NCBI GenBank assembly: GCA_018065145.1
Contig: JAGHTW010000054.1
Location: 1-64,000 of the forward strand
Origin: Candidatus Prevotella equi
Lineage (GTDB): Bacteria > Bacteroidota > Bacteroidia > Bacteroidales > Bacteroidaceae
Direction of reading: 5' to 3'
Length of the DNA: 64,000 bases
In this document: positions 25,168 through 33,087 of the stretch, in pieces
Numbering within the stretch: the stretch's first letter is position 1
Layout of the letters: every line of letters starts with the position of its first letter
Notes under the pieces: model-generated
Told to the model about the DNA's origin: nothing
The model's input: the letters and a program-made list of their open reading frames with translations, nothing else
Database searches by the model: none
Program-made: the position numbers and the translations under genes

Positions 25168-25572
25168 ATGTTAGAGAATTTAGATTTGACTGCAATCGTG
25201 GCTTCTATTGTAAGTCTGATTGGCGGTGGTTGGCTGTTTAATCTTTATTCTGCCCGACCACGGAAGACGAGTATCGAATTGGAGAATGTTGGTAAGGCTA
25301 TGGACGAAATGAATGGTGTCATTGCTACGATGAAAGAAAGTAGTCGCACATATCGCGAAGACACTGACAGAACAATCCGAGGTCTTAACGCCAAAGTTGA
25401 AAATCTCGAAAAGGCTATCAAGGTAAAAGACGAAGCAATTTATTCTGCCTACGATTGCCCTTTTCCTCAAAAAACCTCAGAATGTGTCGTTCTGAGAGTG
25501 TATAAACAATGTAAAAGTTGCACAGTAGATACAGAAGTAATAAAAGATGAAGATAACGAAGGAAATGATTAA
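25168..25572 (+). CDS. Membrane-anchored coiled-coil protein (134 aa), possible lysis factor
   Basis: One N-terminal transmembrane helix (about residues 7-27), then a coiled coil (about 35-90) and a Cys-containing end (CVVLRVYKQCKSC). It overlaps the endolysin gene by 26 bases, so a holin or spanin-like role in the lysis cassette is reasonable but not shown. Confidence 0.65.
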   Translation: MLENLDLTAIVASIVSLIGGGWLFNLYSARPRKTSIELENVGKAMDEMNGVIATMKESSRTYREDTDRTIRGLNAKVENLEKAIKVKDEAIYSAYDCPFPQKTSECVVLRVYKQCKSCTVDTEVIKDEDNEGND

Positions 25573-26134
25573 GGCTGTTATGCCTAATGCTGAACGTAAT
25601 ATCAAGGCTAATCCTCACACCAAGGGGGAGAGCCTTGATAGGTTTGTAGATATTCTTAATCAGTATGGAACGACTTTCGGTTTAACAACACCGATGCGTT
25701 GGGCTTACTTTCTCGCCCAGATAGCACATGAAAGTCTGGAACTCCGATATACTGAGGAAATTGCGAGTGGTGCTGCCTATGACACAGGTTCTCTGGCGGT
25801 ACGCCTTGGCAACACGCCTCAGAAAGACGGTGACGGACAGAAGTACAAAGGACGTGGTTATATACAGATTACAGGTATGTCGAATTATGCTGCTTATGGT
25901 CTGTATCTAAAACAGCATGGCATTAATGTTGATTTGTTAAAGAAACCCGAACTCCTTGCGCAGATAATAGGCGCGACAAAATCTGCGATGTGGTTCTTCT
26001 GGAAGAACGACCTAAATAGGTACGCGGACAGTGCTGATTTCCGAACACTTACACGTAAGGTCAACGGTGGTTATAATGGTTGGGAAAGTCGTTGCAAATA
26101 CCGTGACAGAGCGTTAAAAGCACTCGTAAAATAA
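25547..26134 (+). CDS. GH19-family endolysin
   Basis: 195 aa, single glycoside hydrolase family 19 (chitinase/lysozyme-like) domain. The catalytic Glu is in AQIAHESLELRYTEE (E62 with a second acidic residue near 70-71). The substrate loop GDGQKYKGRGYIQITG (about 95-110) is diagnostic. It cleaves peptidoglycan at lysis. No signal peptide is seen, so it depends on a holin, possibly the overlapping gene upstream. Placing a lysis gene between portal and scaffold is unusual for lambdoid order but fits Bacteroidales phages. Confidence 0.92.
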   Translation: MKITKEMIKAVMPNAERNIKANPHTKGESLDRFVDILNQYGTTFGLTTPMRWAYFLAQIAHESLELRYTEEIASGAAYDTGSLAVRLGNTPQKDGDGQKYKGRGYIQITGMSNYAAYGLYLKQHGINVDLLKKPELLAQIIGATKSAMWFFWKNDLNRYADSADFRTLTRKVNGGYNGWESRCKYRDRALKALVK

Positions 26135-26172
26135 CTTTTTCGTACTTAAAAGTGATTTTTTTGTAAAAAAAT

Positions 26173-26203
26173 TTTGTAGATTGCATATTTTTCGGTAAAT
26201 TTG
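26173..26203 (+). promoter_or_regulatory. Bacteroidetes-type promoter for the capsid unit
   Basis: TTTG (26173-26176), 19-nt spacer, TAAATTTG (26196-26203). It is preceded by a weak A/T hairpin with a long T run (ACTTTT at 26134-26139 with AAAAGT at 26148-26153), which may end lysis-gene transcripts. It should boost scaffold and capsid expression. Confidence 0.85.
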
Positions 26204-26236
26204 CACCGACACTTTCAAAATAATATATAGTTAAAC

Positions 26237-26905
26237 ATGAAGTTTACAAAAGAACAGGCTTTTGAAATCCTCAGAAGCTTTCTGACAAATGGCGGCAAGA
26301 AGACCTTGCGCATGTCAGAGAAAAGTATGAATGCGCAATTAGACACCCTAATTCCGCTTGTAGCTAACGACGAAATGGAGTTGAATAACTTCGTGGAGAA
26401 GGTGAAGCCCACTTTTACTACGATGAACAGCAACGCTGAGAAAGACAATTCCGACTTCATCAAGCAGTGGGAGAAAGACCATCCAAGTCCTAACCCAGAC
26501 CCAGACCCTAATCCAAATCCAAATCCGAAGCCAAATGAGCCTAACCCTGAGTATAAGGCTCTCCTCGACCGCTTGGAGAAACTGGAAAAGGAAAACAACG
26601 AGGTTAAGGCACAGCGTGAAATCGCTGACAAGCGTTCCGAACTCGTGGCAAAGATGAAGGAAAAAGGTATCACTGATACCGAGTGGATTGACTCTTTCCT
26701 CTCCGAGGTCAGTATAACTGCTGACATTGATGTAGATGCAAAGGCAGATTCATTCCTTAAAATCTACAACAAGACACTTGCAGGTGGCGACCCTCCAACT
26801 CCAAGACAGCCAAACGCGCCACAGCCAACCGACAACCCTCTCAAAGCGGCTTCTGATTTCGCTAAGGCACAGCGTGAGGCTCGTGAAAAGTTAGCAGAAC
26901 TCTAA
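26237..26905 (+). CDS. Capsid scaffold-like protein
   Basis: 222 aa. Helical ends flank a Pro-rich linker (about residues 82-103, built from Asn-Pro-Asp/Lys-Pro units) and a coiled coil (about 108-140). It lies right before the major head proteins and has its own promoter. Such composition and place fit a scaffolding protein; I see no protease motif. Confidence 0.7.
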   Translation: MKFTKEQAFEILRSFLTNGGKKTLRMSEKSMNAQLDTLIPLVANDEMELNNFVEKVKPTFTTMNSNAEKDNSDFIKQWEKDHPSPNPDPDPNPNPNPKPNEPNPEYKALLDRLEKLEKENNEVKAQREIADKRSELVAKMKEKGITDTEWIDSFLSEVSITADIDVDAKADSFLKIYNKTLAGGDPPTPRQPNAPQPTDNPLKAASDFAKAQREAREKLAEL

Positions 26906-26932
26906 TCGCAAACTTTTATCAAAAACAAAACA

Positions 26933-27667
26933 ATGGCAACAAAAGACAATTACACAGGCTATTTTGCAGGACGTACACTCGTCCAGCAGCGCGGTTCTAT
27001 TGGCGGCGCACGTAGCGTATTCGTAAAGTTGCAGGGTAACAAGAACGAACTCGTGTTCCCTACTTTTGGCGGTCAGATTAAGAACCCATTTAAGGGTAGA
27101 GCAAAGCTCTACGCTGGCGACCTTTGCGAGTATCGTACTAACGACAACGGCGTTAAGCCAGAGATTTTCATTCTGAAGACCTATGAGGTCGTTTCCGCTT
27201 CTGGTAAGACCGTTAAGATTGTTCGCGACGGCTATCGCCACATTCCTTTCGTTGGTGACATCCTTGGTGTTGCGCCAGAGACTATCGGTGGTGCAATGAC
27301 TGCTGCAACCGTTGTTGGTGTAAAGGCAACCTCTGACGCATGGGAACTCACTCTTGACACAACACTGACAGCAGCACAGGGCGATGTCCTTGTAGAGGCA
27401 GACAAGGCTGGCGAGGGAGCTAAGATGCTCGTCGGCAACATCAATACCGTATGTTCTTGCGACTACGACATGCTCTACGAGCCAGTAGCAGAAACAAACC
27501 TCACTGAGGAGAATGCTGACTACGAGAACGCTCGCTATTTCTTCACTCCTTGCCTTGGCGGTCTTATGTACACGCACAAGATGTCGCCAATACCAGCATG
27601 TATCAAGGCTCTTAACACTTCAAAGGTTAACGGCTGGTTCAAGGTTGGCGCATGGGGTAACTTCTAA
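26933..27667 (+). CDS. Head protein, probable capsid decoration or fibre-base protein (244 aa)
   Basis: Beta-rich, Gly/Ala-containing and strongly biased codon use, as expected for a highly expressed virion protein. It precedes the major capsid gene by 21 bases. The middle (VVSASGKTVKIVRDGYRHIPF...) resembles a beta-sandwich decoration domain. Structural role inferred from place and composition. Confidence 0.7.
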   Translation: MATKDNYTGYFAGRTLVQQRGSIGGARSVFVKLQGNKNELVFPTFGGQIKNPFKGRAKLYAGDLCEYRTNDNGVKPEIFILKTYEVVSASGKTVKIVRDGYRHIPFVGDILGVAPETIGGAMTAATVVGVKATSDAWELTLDTTLTAAQGDVLVEADKAGEGAKMLVGNINTVCSCDYDMLYEPVAETNLTEENADYENARYFFTPCLGGLMYTHKMSPIPACIKALNTSKVNGWFKVGAWGNF

Positions 27668-27688
27668 TCCTTAAAAACAGATTAAGAA

Positions 27689-28843
27689 ATGAAGTACGAT
27701 TTCCAAAATTCAACCTATTCAAAGCTTTGGGATTCCAAGGAGGGTGGTGCTCTCCTTACCTATCTCCTCAACGACCCAGAGCTGATTCGCAGTAATCACA
27801 ATTTCTGGAGACAGAAGTTTACTGTCGACCCTAATATCACTCCAACAGCTGCAGACGGTACTGCAACCTTTACCTCTCGCCTTCGTAAGCTTGAGTCTGG
27901 TTCACTACTCCACATGAGAGCACCTATGGGCGATACAATCGTTCGCGATAAGCAGGGCGTTGAGTTCTATACTGGTATAGTTCCAGATTTTATCTCTGAT
28001 GGCTTCCGTGAGCAGGCTATGGAGCGTGAGTACAAGGAACAGCAGTTCGTTGAGAACTTCGGTAACGACGCTATGATTATCGCTCAGTTCGCCAACGAGG
28101 TACAGGCTCTTGTTGACAGTGCCGACCAGACCCTCTCTAATATGGGCGCACAGGTAATGACCAAGGGACACATCTACTACAACTTCGGACAGGGTATCAC
28201 AGGCGGTCTCTACAAGGCTGAGATTCCTGCTGAGAACTTTATTACCGCAGGTGCGAAGGTTTGGGCAGACCCAGACTGTAAACTCCTCGACCAGATGCGT
28301 GAGATTGAGAACAAGTTCAAGGAGGCGTGGGGTCTTGAGTTCCCAATGCAGTGGGAAGTTCCTTACGACATGTGGCACAATGTCATTCTGAAGAACAATC
28401 AGATTCGCACATGGGTGCTTGAAAACCGCAAGCTCAACAATCAGGTTGTCGTTGACGATATGGTTGTTACCGAGGCAATGGTTAAGGAGTATATCGGCAC
28501 ATTCGAGGGTGTATCTCCTATCGTAGTTATCGAGGAGAAGCAGAAGGACGAGGGCGTTACCGTACACGGCTGGAAACAGAATATAGCCGTTCTCCGTCCA
28601 CGCGGTTATGCAGGTGTTATTCGCCACACTACTATCCTCGACCAGAAGATGTACCAGAAGTACGGTTCAAACCTTATTTCTCGCGTCTTCGCAAAGACCC
28701 TTAACGGTCTCTGTACCGTTGAGAACATTACTCTGAACAATGGTAACATGAAGGAATGGCAGACACATCTTATGATGTCCGCTATACCGTCTCTGGACGA
28801 GTTCCTCTGGCATGTGATTTGTGATACAACCACTGCGGACTAA
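27689..28843 (+). CDS. Major capsid protein (HK97-like fold)
   Basis: 384 aa, lying after scaffold and decoration genes and before connectors. The order of an N-arm, a helix-rich spine (about residues 105-160) and a beta-rich A-domain-like C-terminal half fits HK97-type shells, as do a single Gly-rich loop (YNFGQGITGG) and strong codon bias. The family is inferred; a structural comparison would settle it. Confidence 0.8.
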   Translation: MKYDFQNSTYSKLWDSKEGGALLTYLLNDPELIRSNHNFWRQKFTVDPNITPTAADGTATFTSRLRKLESGSLLHMRAPMGDTIVRDKQGVEFYTGIVPDFISDGFREQAMEREYKEQQFVENFGNDAMIIAQFANEVQALVDSADQTLSNMGAQVMTKGHIYYNFGQGITGGLYKAEIPAENFITAGAKVWADPDCKLLDQMREIENKFKEAWGLEFPMQWEVPYDMWHNVILKNNQIRTWVLENRKLNNQVVVDDMVVTEAMVKEYIGTFEGVSPIVVIEEKQKDEGVTVHGWKQNIAVLRPRGYAGVIRHTTILDQKMYQKYGSNLISRVFAKTLNGLCTVENITLNNGNMKEWQTHLMMSAIPSLDEFLWHVICDTTTAD

Positions 28844-29616
28844 TCCGTAATATCCACTTGATACTCCATGAGGGCTTGGTATACTCTCTGAGTTATCTTT
28901 CCCTCTTGGAAGTATTGGGTAGCGAGTTCTTTGACATATATTTCTTTCGCACTTTTGTAGGCTTGAAATGCTTCTTCGGGAGTATCAAAAAATCCCAAAT
29001 GCACATTACGCAATTTGTGGATAGTTGCAGAATATTTTCCCGAACGCTTGATATAGCAAACGCCGATAGGTTGTTTCCCTCTGTCGTTTTGTCTTTTCGT
29101 GAAGAGCGTGTTTATTTCTGGTGGAACTAAGCAACAGGTCTCTGGAGAATAGACTTTGTTGTTTTTGACAAGAATATCTTTATCAAGATGATAATCTGGA
29201 TAGTTAAAACTTTCGTACCAACGCTTAAAGTTGCTAAAAACTAACCATTCTTTGCAACACAAACAGTTTGTGTATGTAGGGCTTTCTTTCTTGTATTTTT
29301 CGTCAAAACATCGAGCGAGCATGTTTCTCCAATGAATGTAAGCGTTTGTGTGGCTATCTCCGTCGCAATCGTTGTGGGCAACTCCGAAAATGAGTTTAGA
29401 CCTTGATTCTTCTTTTGCGCACTTACTACAACCCCTACCATTAAGATGGCTATATGCTTTCTGCAAGAAATCGCCATGTTTGGAACACGTTATAGTTATA
29501 TAGTCGTGCATTTTAGTATACACAACCTTGGAATAGTCATACTTATCGCCATGTATTTCACGAGCCTTAGCGACAAATTGCTCAGTAGTAAGCTTTTTTG
29601 GCATATCTGCTAACAT
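28840..29616 (-). CDS. HNH homing-endonuclease-like protein (DUF723 + AP2 domains)
   Basis: 258 aa on the strand opposite to the morphogenesis operon. The N-terminal part has the DUF723 pattern (F..KA..IHGDKYDYSKV.Y, C..HG.F.Q, GRGCSKC). Cys pairs (CLCC) and the ETCCLVPPEINTLF segment look like an HNH-type metal site. The C-terminal half ends in an AP2-like DNA-binding region (PIGVCYIKRSGKYSATIHKL). Typical of free-standing phage homing endonucleases inserted between conserved genes. Its stop overlaps the capsid stop by 4 bases. An alternative start lies at 29604. Confidence 0.85.
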   Translation of the reverse strand: MLADMPKKLTTEQFVAKAREIHGDKYDYSKVVYTKMHDYITITCSKHGDFLQKAYSHLNGRGCSKCAKEESRSKLIFGVAHNDCDGDSHTNAYIHWRNMLARCFDEKYKKESPTYTNCLCCKEWLVFSNFKRWYESFNYPDYHLDKDILVKNNKVYSPETCCLVPPEINTLFTKRQNDRGKQPIGVCYIKRSGKYSATIHKLRNVHLGFFDTPEEAFQAYKSAKEIYVKELATQYFQEGKITQRVYQALMEYQVDITD

Positions 29617-29636
29617 TTTAATGACGCTAACAAAAA

Positions 29637-29735
29637 GAAAAAAGGGAAGGGCTGTTAGCTTACCCTTATCAGTGGCTCATGACTTCCACCTATCCCGACT
29701 GCAAAAGTACGAAGAATAATTTGAATAAGAGCAAA
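29637..29735 (-). promoter_or_regulatory. Promoter-like sequence and attenuator hairpin upstream of the HNH gene
   Basis: On the - strand, TTTG (29732-29735) and TACTTTTG (29702-29709) are spaced by 22 nt, slightly long for a promoter. Between this and the gene, AAGGG pairs with CCCTT (29647-29667) followed by CCCTTTTTTC, a terminator-like hairpin in the leader. Expression of the endonuclease is thus probably attenuated. Confidence 0.45.
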
Positions 29736-29774
29736 ACTATATAAACATTTAATACTTTTTAACCATACAAGACA

Positions 29775-30134
29775 ATGGCAGCATTTGACATTATAAGATA
29801 TATGAGTTCTCTTACGGGTTACGTTTTTGACGAAGCCGTATTGGAGCGCATAGCCTTGGAGAGGGGTGTGTCAGAAGTTACAGACTTTGCGCAACTCACT
29901 CAAAGGGACAAAGACTTATGTTTGGCAGACATGCTATTAGTCTTGTTCACATCGCCGAGCATAACTGCAAGTATATCTAAGAAGCACGGTCAATTCTCAC
30001 AAAGCATTGGAAGTCAGACAATCTACAATAAAGAACATATATATGACCTCATGATGCGCCTCTACAAGAAATGGGGAGAAGAAATCGCAGACGACCTTGA
30101 AGGCATGGGCGGTGTTGAATGGATACCGATGTAG
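29775..30134 (+). CDS. Head-tail connector-like protein (119 aa)
   Basis: First gene after the HNH insertion when the head operon resumes. Helical, with the head-completion pattern of a small adaptor (DLCLADMLLVLFTSPSITASI). Its position after the major capsid protein fits an adaptor or head-completion protein. Inferred. Confidence 0.65.
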   Translation: MAAFDIIRYMSSLTGYVFDEAVLERIALERGVSEVTDFAQLTQRDKDLCLADMLLVLFTSPSITASISKKHGQFSQSIGSQTIYNKEHIYDLMMRLYKKWGEEIADDLEGMGGVEWIPM

Positions 30135-30138
30135 CACT

Positions 30139-30573
30139 ATGACAGTAGATAGAAGATTACTCGAAGAATATCCGTTTGACGGAGTTTTCTACGAATATCG
30201 CACAGACACTTCTGAAGGTCTTCTCAACCAGAAGACGGAAGAGGTAGAGGTACTACGAACTAAGTGCGACATTCAGCAGACCTCGCAGATAGGCAATGCA
30301 GGATTTCTCGCGAGTTCCTATACGATATATTTCCCCTTGGAGTCCAATGACTCGCTGTTAGGCTCACCAAGCGATGAAGCCGACGGCGGTATAGGGGAAG
30401 TTCCGAGTGACAAAGAACTTGTTGACGACAAGGCTTTCAAACCTATTGCGATAAAGCGTGGAATGTATTTCAGAGGTACTATATATGGTTACGAGGTAAA
30501 TGGAAAAGTAATCGGTGTCGCGCCATCAATGCTTGGTGGGTGCGCCTGTCAAATCAAGGACTTGGATGAGTAG
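30139..30573 (+). CDS. Head closure / connector-like protein (144 aa)
   Basis: ATG at 30139 follows the previous stop by 4 nt; a longer in-frame form from 30097 would overlap needlessly. Beta-rich C-terminus (AIKRGMYFRGTIYGYEVNG). It lies between the adaptor and a gp10-like neck gene. Function inferred from gene order. Confidence 0.6.
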   Translation: MTVDRRLLEEYPFDGVFYEYRTDTSEGLLNQKTEEVEVLRTKCDIQQTSQIGNAGFLASSYTIYFPLESNDSLLGSPSDEADGGIGEVPSDKELVDDKAFKPIAIKRGMYFRGTIYGYEVNGKVIGVAPSMLGGCACQIKDLDE

Positions 30574-31252
30574 GAACTATGTTAACATATCTGGTTCTAT
30601 CAGTCGTAAGGGACGCAGCGGACTTTTTAGTAAAAGAATGCTTGAAGCCGCAGAAGCACATAGGGACAAAATTCTAAAAAAACTTATAGAAGACGGTAAA
30701 GACTTATGTCGTGAAGCGGAAAGAACCAAGAACACAAAGAACCAAACAGGAGCACAAAGAGACGCTTATTTCTACGTGGTGTGTTACAGTGGTGCTATAC
30801 GTGCAGTTGGTAACGCTTATGGTAGTGGCGATGAAGCTCCGAGCTCTGGCGGTGTTCATAAGGGACTTGAAGGTACTTGGTGGTCGGATGGTTCTGGTGT
30901 TGATTGGTGGGTGGATTTCGCAGAATCTCTTGGCAAGTTAATGCGCAGTGTTCCGAGTAAAGCCCGAACGTCAGTTGCAAAATTCGACTTGTTCATTCTG
31001 AACGCCGCCTACTATACGACTTGGCTCGAAGATGGCTCTTATGCTATTGGTCTGGCAAAAATATTCGGACATCCTATAAACGTCAAGCATTGGCAGGTTA
31101 TCTCTCAGATAGAAGGTAGTTGTCGTGCAGTCGCAAGCAAGTACGGCAAGAACTCGAAAGTTACAAAGGTGGGAATCCATGGTGAACCTATGAGACCTGC
31201 CAACGGCTTCAGCAGAGGAAGTTTCAACACGAACGGAGGTGATTTAGTATAA
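30566..31252 (+). CDS. Neck / tail-completion protein, HK97 gp10-like
   Basis: 228 aa, ATG at 30566 overlapping the previous stop by 8 bases. The segment FILNAAYYTTWLEDGSYAIG is the N.A.Y...LE.G signature often seen in gp10-like neck or tail-completion proteins. The N-terminal region is basic (ISRKGRSGLFSKRML). It probably joins head and tail. Confidence 0.7.
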   Translation: MSRNYVNISGSISRKGRSGLFSKRMLEAAEAHRDKILKKLIEDGKDLCREAERTKNTKNQTGAQRDAYFYVVCYSGAIRAVGNAYGSGDEAPSSGGVHKGLEGTWWSDGSGVDWWVDFAESLGKLMRSVPSKARTSVAKFDLFILNAAYYTTWLEDGSYAIGLAKIFGHPINVKHWQVISQIEGSCRAVASKYGKNSKVTKVGIHGEPMRPANGFSRGSFNTNGGDLV

Positions 31253-31259
31253 TTATCAC

Positions 31260-31652
31260 ATGACACAGAAATGGCTTAACATATCATATATTGAAGACTT
31301 CTTCTACACTTTGTTTCAGAACAAGGCGTTGGGAGAGGTCAACGTCGGTGACAAATTGCCAGACACTCTGTCCAAGAACGTCAGTCGTATGACGTTAATC
31401 AGTTGTGGTAATATGCGAGACCTTCACGCTTATGGCAGTGGCTCTGTCCTCGTATTCCTCTTCTGTAAATCTGACGGCAAAGGCAAGAAGAATGTCCCTG
31501 CGATGGCAGAAATGGAGGAGACCGTAAGACAACTCGTCGACGCTTGTAGACATGAGCACTACAATATCGAAAGAGGTTCTACTTATACCAATTACGATTC
31601 TAACTATGACATGCACTGCAACATTGTGCAGGTAAATATAACAATTATTTAA
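31260..31652 (+). CDS. Tail terminator / completion-like protein (130 aa)
   Basis: Small alpha/beta protein directly before the tail tube gene, the usual place of a tail terminator. Strand-helix pattern (SVLVFLFCKSDG..., then a helix and NIVQVNITII) fits. Inferred from order. Confidence 0.65.
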   Translation: MTQKWLNISYIEDFFYTLFQNKALGEVNVGDKLPDTLSKNVSRMTLISCGNMRDLHAYGSGSVLVFLFCKSDGKGKKNVPAMAEMEETVRQLVDACRHEHYNIERGSTYTNYDSNYDMHCNIVQVNITII

Positions 31653-31686
31653 TTCATTCATAAACTTCAAAAAAAACTTAAAAACT

Positions 31687-32277
31687 ATGGCAAACATTAA
31701 GTCAATGATTGGAAAGGACAAGGTTCTTTCAGGTGTAGAGCGTATCGTATTTGTACCTTGGGAGCAGGACGAGGACACTGGTGATTGGGCAAAGGCTGAT
31801 TCTGGTTTCGCTCTTGACAGCATCGTCGCAGACACCACTACTATTTCGCAGGACGAGGCAGAGACCAATGCTATCGACTGTGAGACACGTGACGAGCCAA
31901 TCGTGGAGAACATCACTCTTGGTTCTTACCAGTTCTCTTGTGAGTCTGCGAGTGTCGCCCCAGAAATCCTTGAGCACTGTCTTGGTTTCACTGTTGTTAA
32001 GGACAGTGGTGGCAAGCTTACCGCCGCTTATGCACCTGCAACCTATCAGGAGCGTTGGGCAGAGGTTGAGATTATGTTCAAGCAGGGCTACTCTATGGTT
32101 CTTCCTAAGATTAAGCTCTCTTCTAACATCGACGGCTCTTCTCTGAAGACTGGTGTTCCTCGCGGTATTATCTCTGGTACAGCCTACACTACACAGGTGA
32201 AGGGTGCAGACGACAAGACCTATGAGACCCCATTCTACATGAGTGGCACGCCAGTTAACACTATTGCAACTGCATAA
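31687..32277 (+). CDS. Major tail tube protein
   Basis: 196 aa, followed by a terminator and the frameshifted chaperone and tape measure, the canonical order for siphophage tails. Beta-rich with strong codon bias for high expression. The end (ISGTAYTTQ, YMSGTPVNTIATA) is consistent with a tube protein of Bacteroidales siphophages. Confidence 0.8.
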   Translation: MANIKSMIGKDKVLSGVERIVFVPWEQDEDTGDWAKADSGFALDSIVADTTTISQDEAETNAIDCETRDEPIVENITLGSYQFSCESASVAPEILEHCLGFTVVKDSGGKLTAAYAPATYQERWAEVEIMFKQGYSMVLPKIKLSSNIDGSSLKTGVPRGIISGTAYTTQVKGADDKTYETPFYMSGTPVNTIATA

Positions 32278-32298
32278 TTTCCTTTCCGCGTACAACAT

Positions 32299-32336
32299 AA
32301 GGGTGGTGGTATAATGCCACTACCCTTTATTTTTTT
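32299..32336 (+). terminator. Intrinsic terminator after the tail tube gene
   Basis: AAGGGTGGTGG pairs with CCACTACCCTT (one G.T) over a short loop, followed by TATTTTTTT. Partial termination here would give more tail tube than tape measure. Confidence 0.85.
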
Positions 32337-32342
32337 AGATAT

Positions 32343-32849
32343 ATGAACAAAGAACCGAAGTATAAATCAATATACGAGTCTGTATCTGACGAGGCTATGG
32401 AGCGTCTGATAGACGTTATGAACGACACCCCTACCCTTGTAAAATTGGCAGATGCAGATTGGGAGGTAACGGCATTAAAACCAGCCGTTATGAATTTGAT
32501 AGCCAAGGAAGCCTGTACTATCAACAAGGTAGAGAACGCTTCTATGGGCGATGTCTTGAAGAGTTTTGACGGCAATCTACCTTCTGTTGTAAGGATTATT
32601 ACCCTTGCTCTTCTCAACGATAAGGAGCGCATTGCCAGAGACTACGACAAGGTCTATGACACTCTGATGTGGGAGTCTGAAATGAAGGATTGGGGAAAGT
32701 TGTTATTCGAGGTCTTGAATTTGCTCGATGTCGGCTTTTTTTTTCAGATTACCGATGCAACACAGACGTTTCGCCAGATGTCCCTTCAAAGAAAGACGAC
32801 GATGGAAGAAGCAAGGAAATTATCGCAAGGACAGAATGGGGGCAAATGA
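32343..32849 (+). CDS. Tail assembly chaperone (gpG-like)
   Basis: 168 aa in the zero frame, helical and acidic, placed between tail tube and tape measure. Near codon 132 it runs over nine T residues (32736-32744), where a -1 shift enters the next ORF. The non-shifted product ends at 32849 (RKLSQGQNGGK). Together with the fusion it is expected to coat the tape measure during tail assembly, as gpG and gpGT do in lambda. Confidence 0.85.
   Translation: MNKEPKYKSIYESVSDEAMERLIDVMNDTPTLVKLADADWEVTALKPAVMNLIAKEACTINKVENASMGDVLKSFDGNLPSVVRIITLALLNDKERIARDYDKVYDTLMWESEMKDWGKLLFEVLNLLDVGFFFQITDATQTFRQMSLQRKTTMEEARKLSQGQNGGK
32736..32744 (+). promoter_or_regulatory. Programmed -1 frameshift slippery site
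   Basis: Nine consecutive T residues in GGC TTT TTT TTT CAG. Slipping back one base converts FFFQITD to FFFSDYR and continues to the stop at 33061. The -1 direction and the place before the tape measure match the conserved G/GT mechanism of long-tailed phages. Confidence 0.85.
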
Positions 32850-33061
32850 TAGACTTCTTACGTGCTAACCCTTATGTTAGCCGTGAAGACTATCTCTGGA
32901 AGTGGACAGTACCCCAGATAAAACTTGCGAGTTACGATTATTCCCACGTGGAATATCTTACCGAGGAACAGGCAAAGGCAGACAAGCAGAAAGATAGCAC
33001 TGTTGTTATTGAGCACGTTATGGAGTATATGACCGACCTTGGTGTTCCTGTTTTCAATTAG
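32745..33061 (+). CDS. Tail assembly chaperone T part (expressed as gpGT fusion)
   Basis: Read only through the -1 shift at 32736-32744, giving a fusion of about 239 aa that starts at 32343. The T part contains FLRANPYVSREDYLWKWTVPQIK, a helical Trp-rich pattern typical of T-domain proteins that bind tape measure and tail tube. An independent start within the frame (32690) is unlikely to be used because it lies within gpG. Confidence 0.8.
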
Positions 33062-33087
33062 AAACAACTTAAATCACAATATATAAT

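Noticed and set aside
26488-26560. Second hexamer repeat as a phase-variable element
   Set aside because: It encodes a Pro-Asn/Asp linker of the scaffold-like protein and is short; ordinary low-complexity coding sequence.
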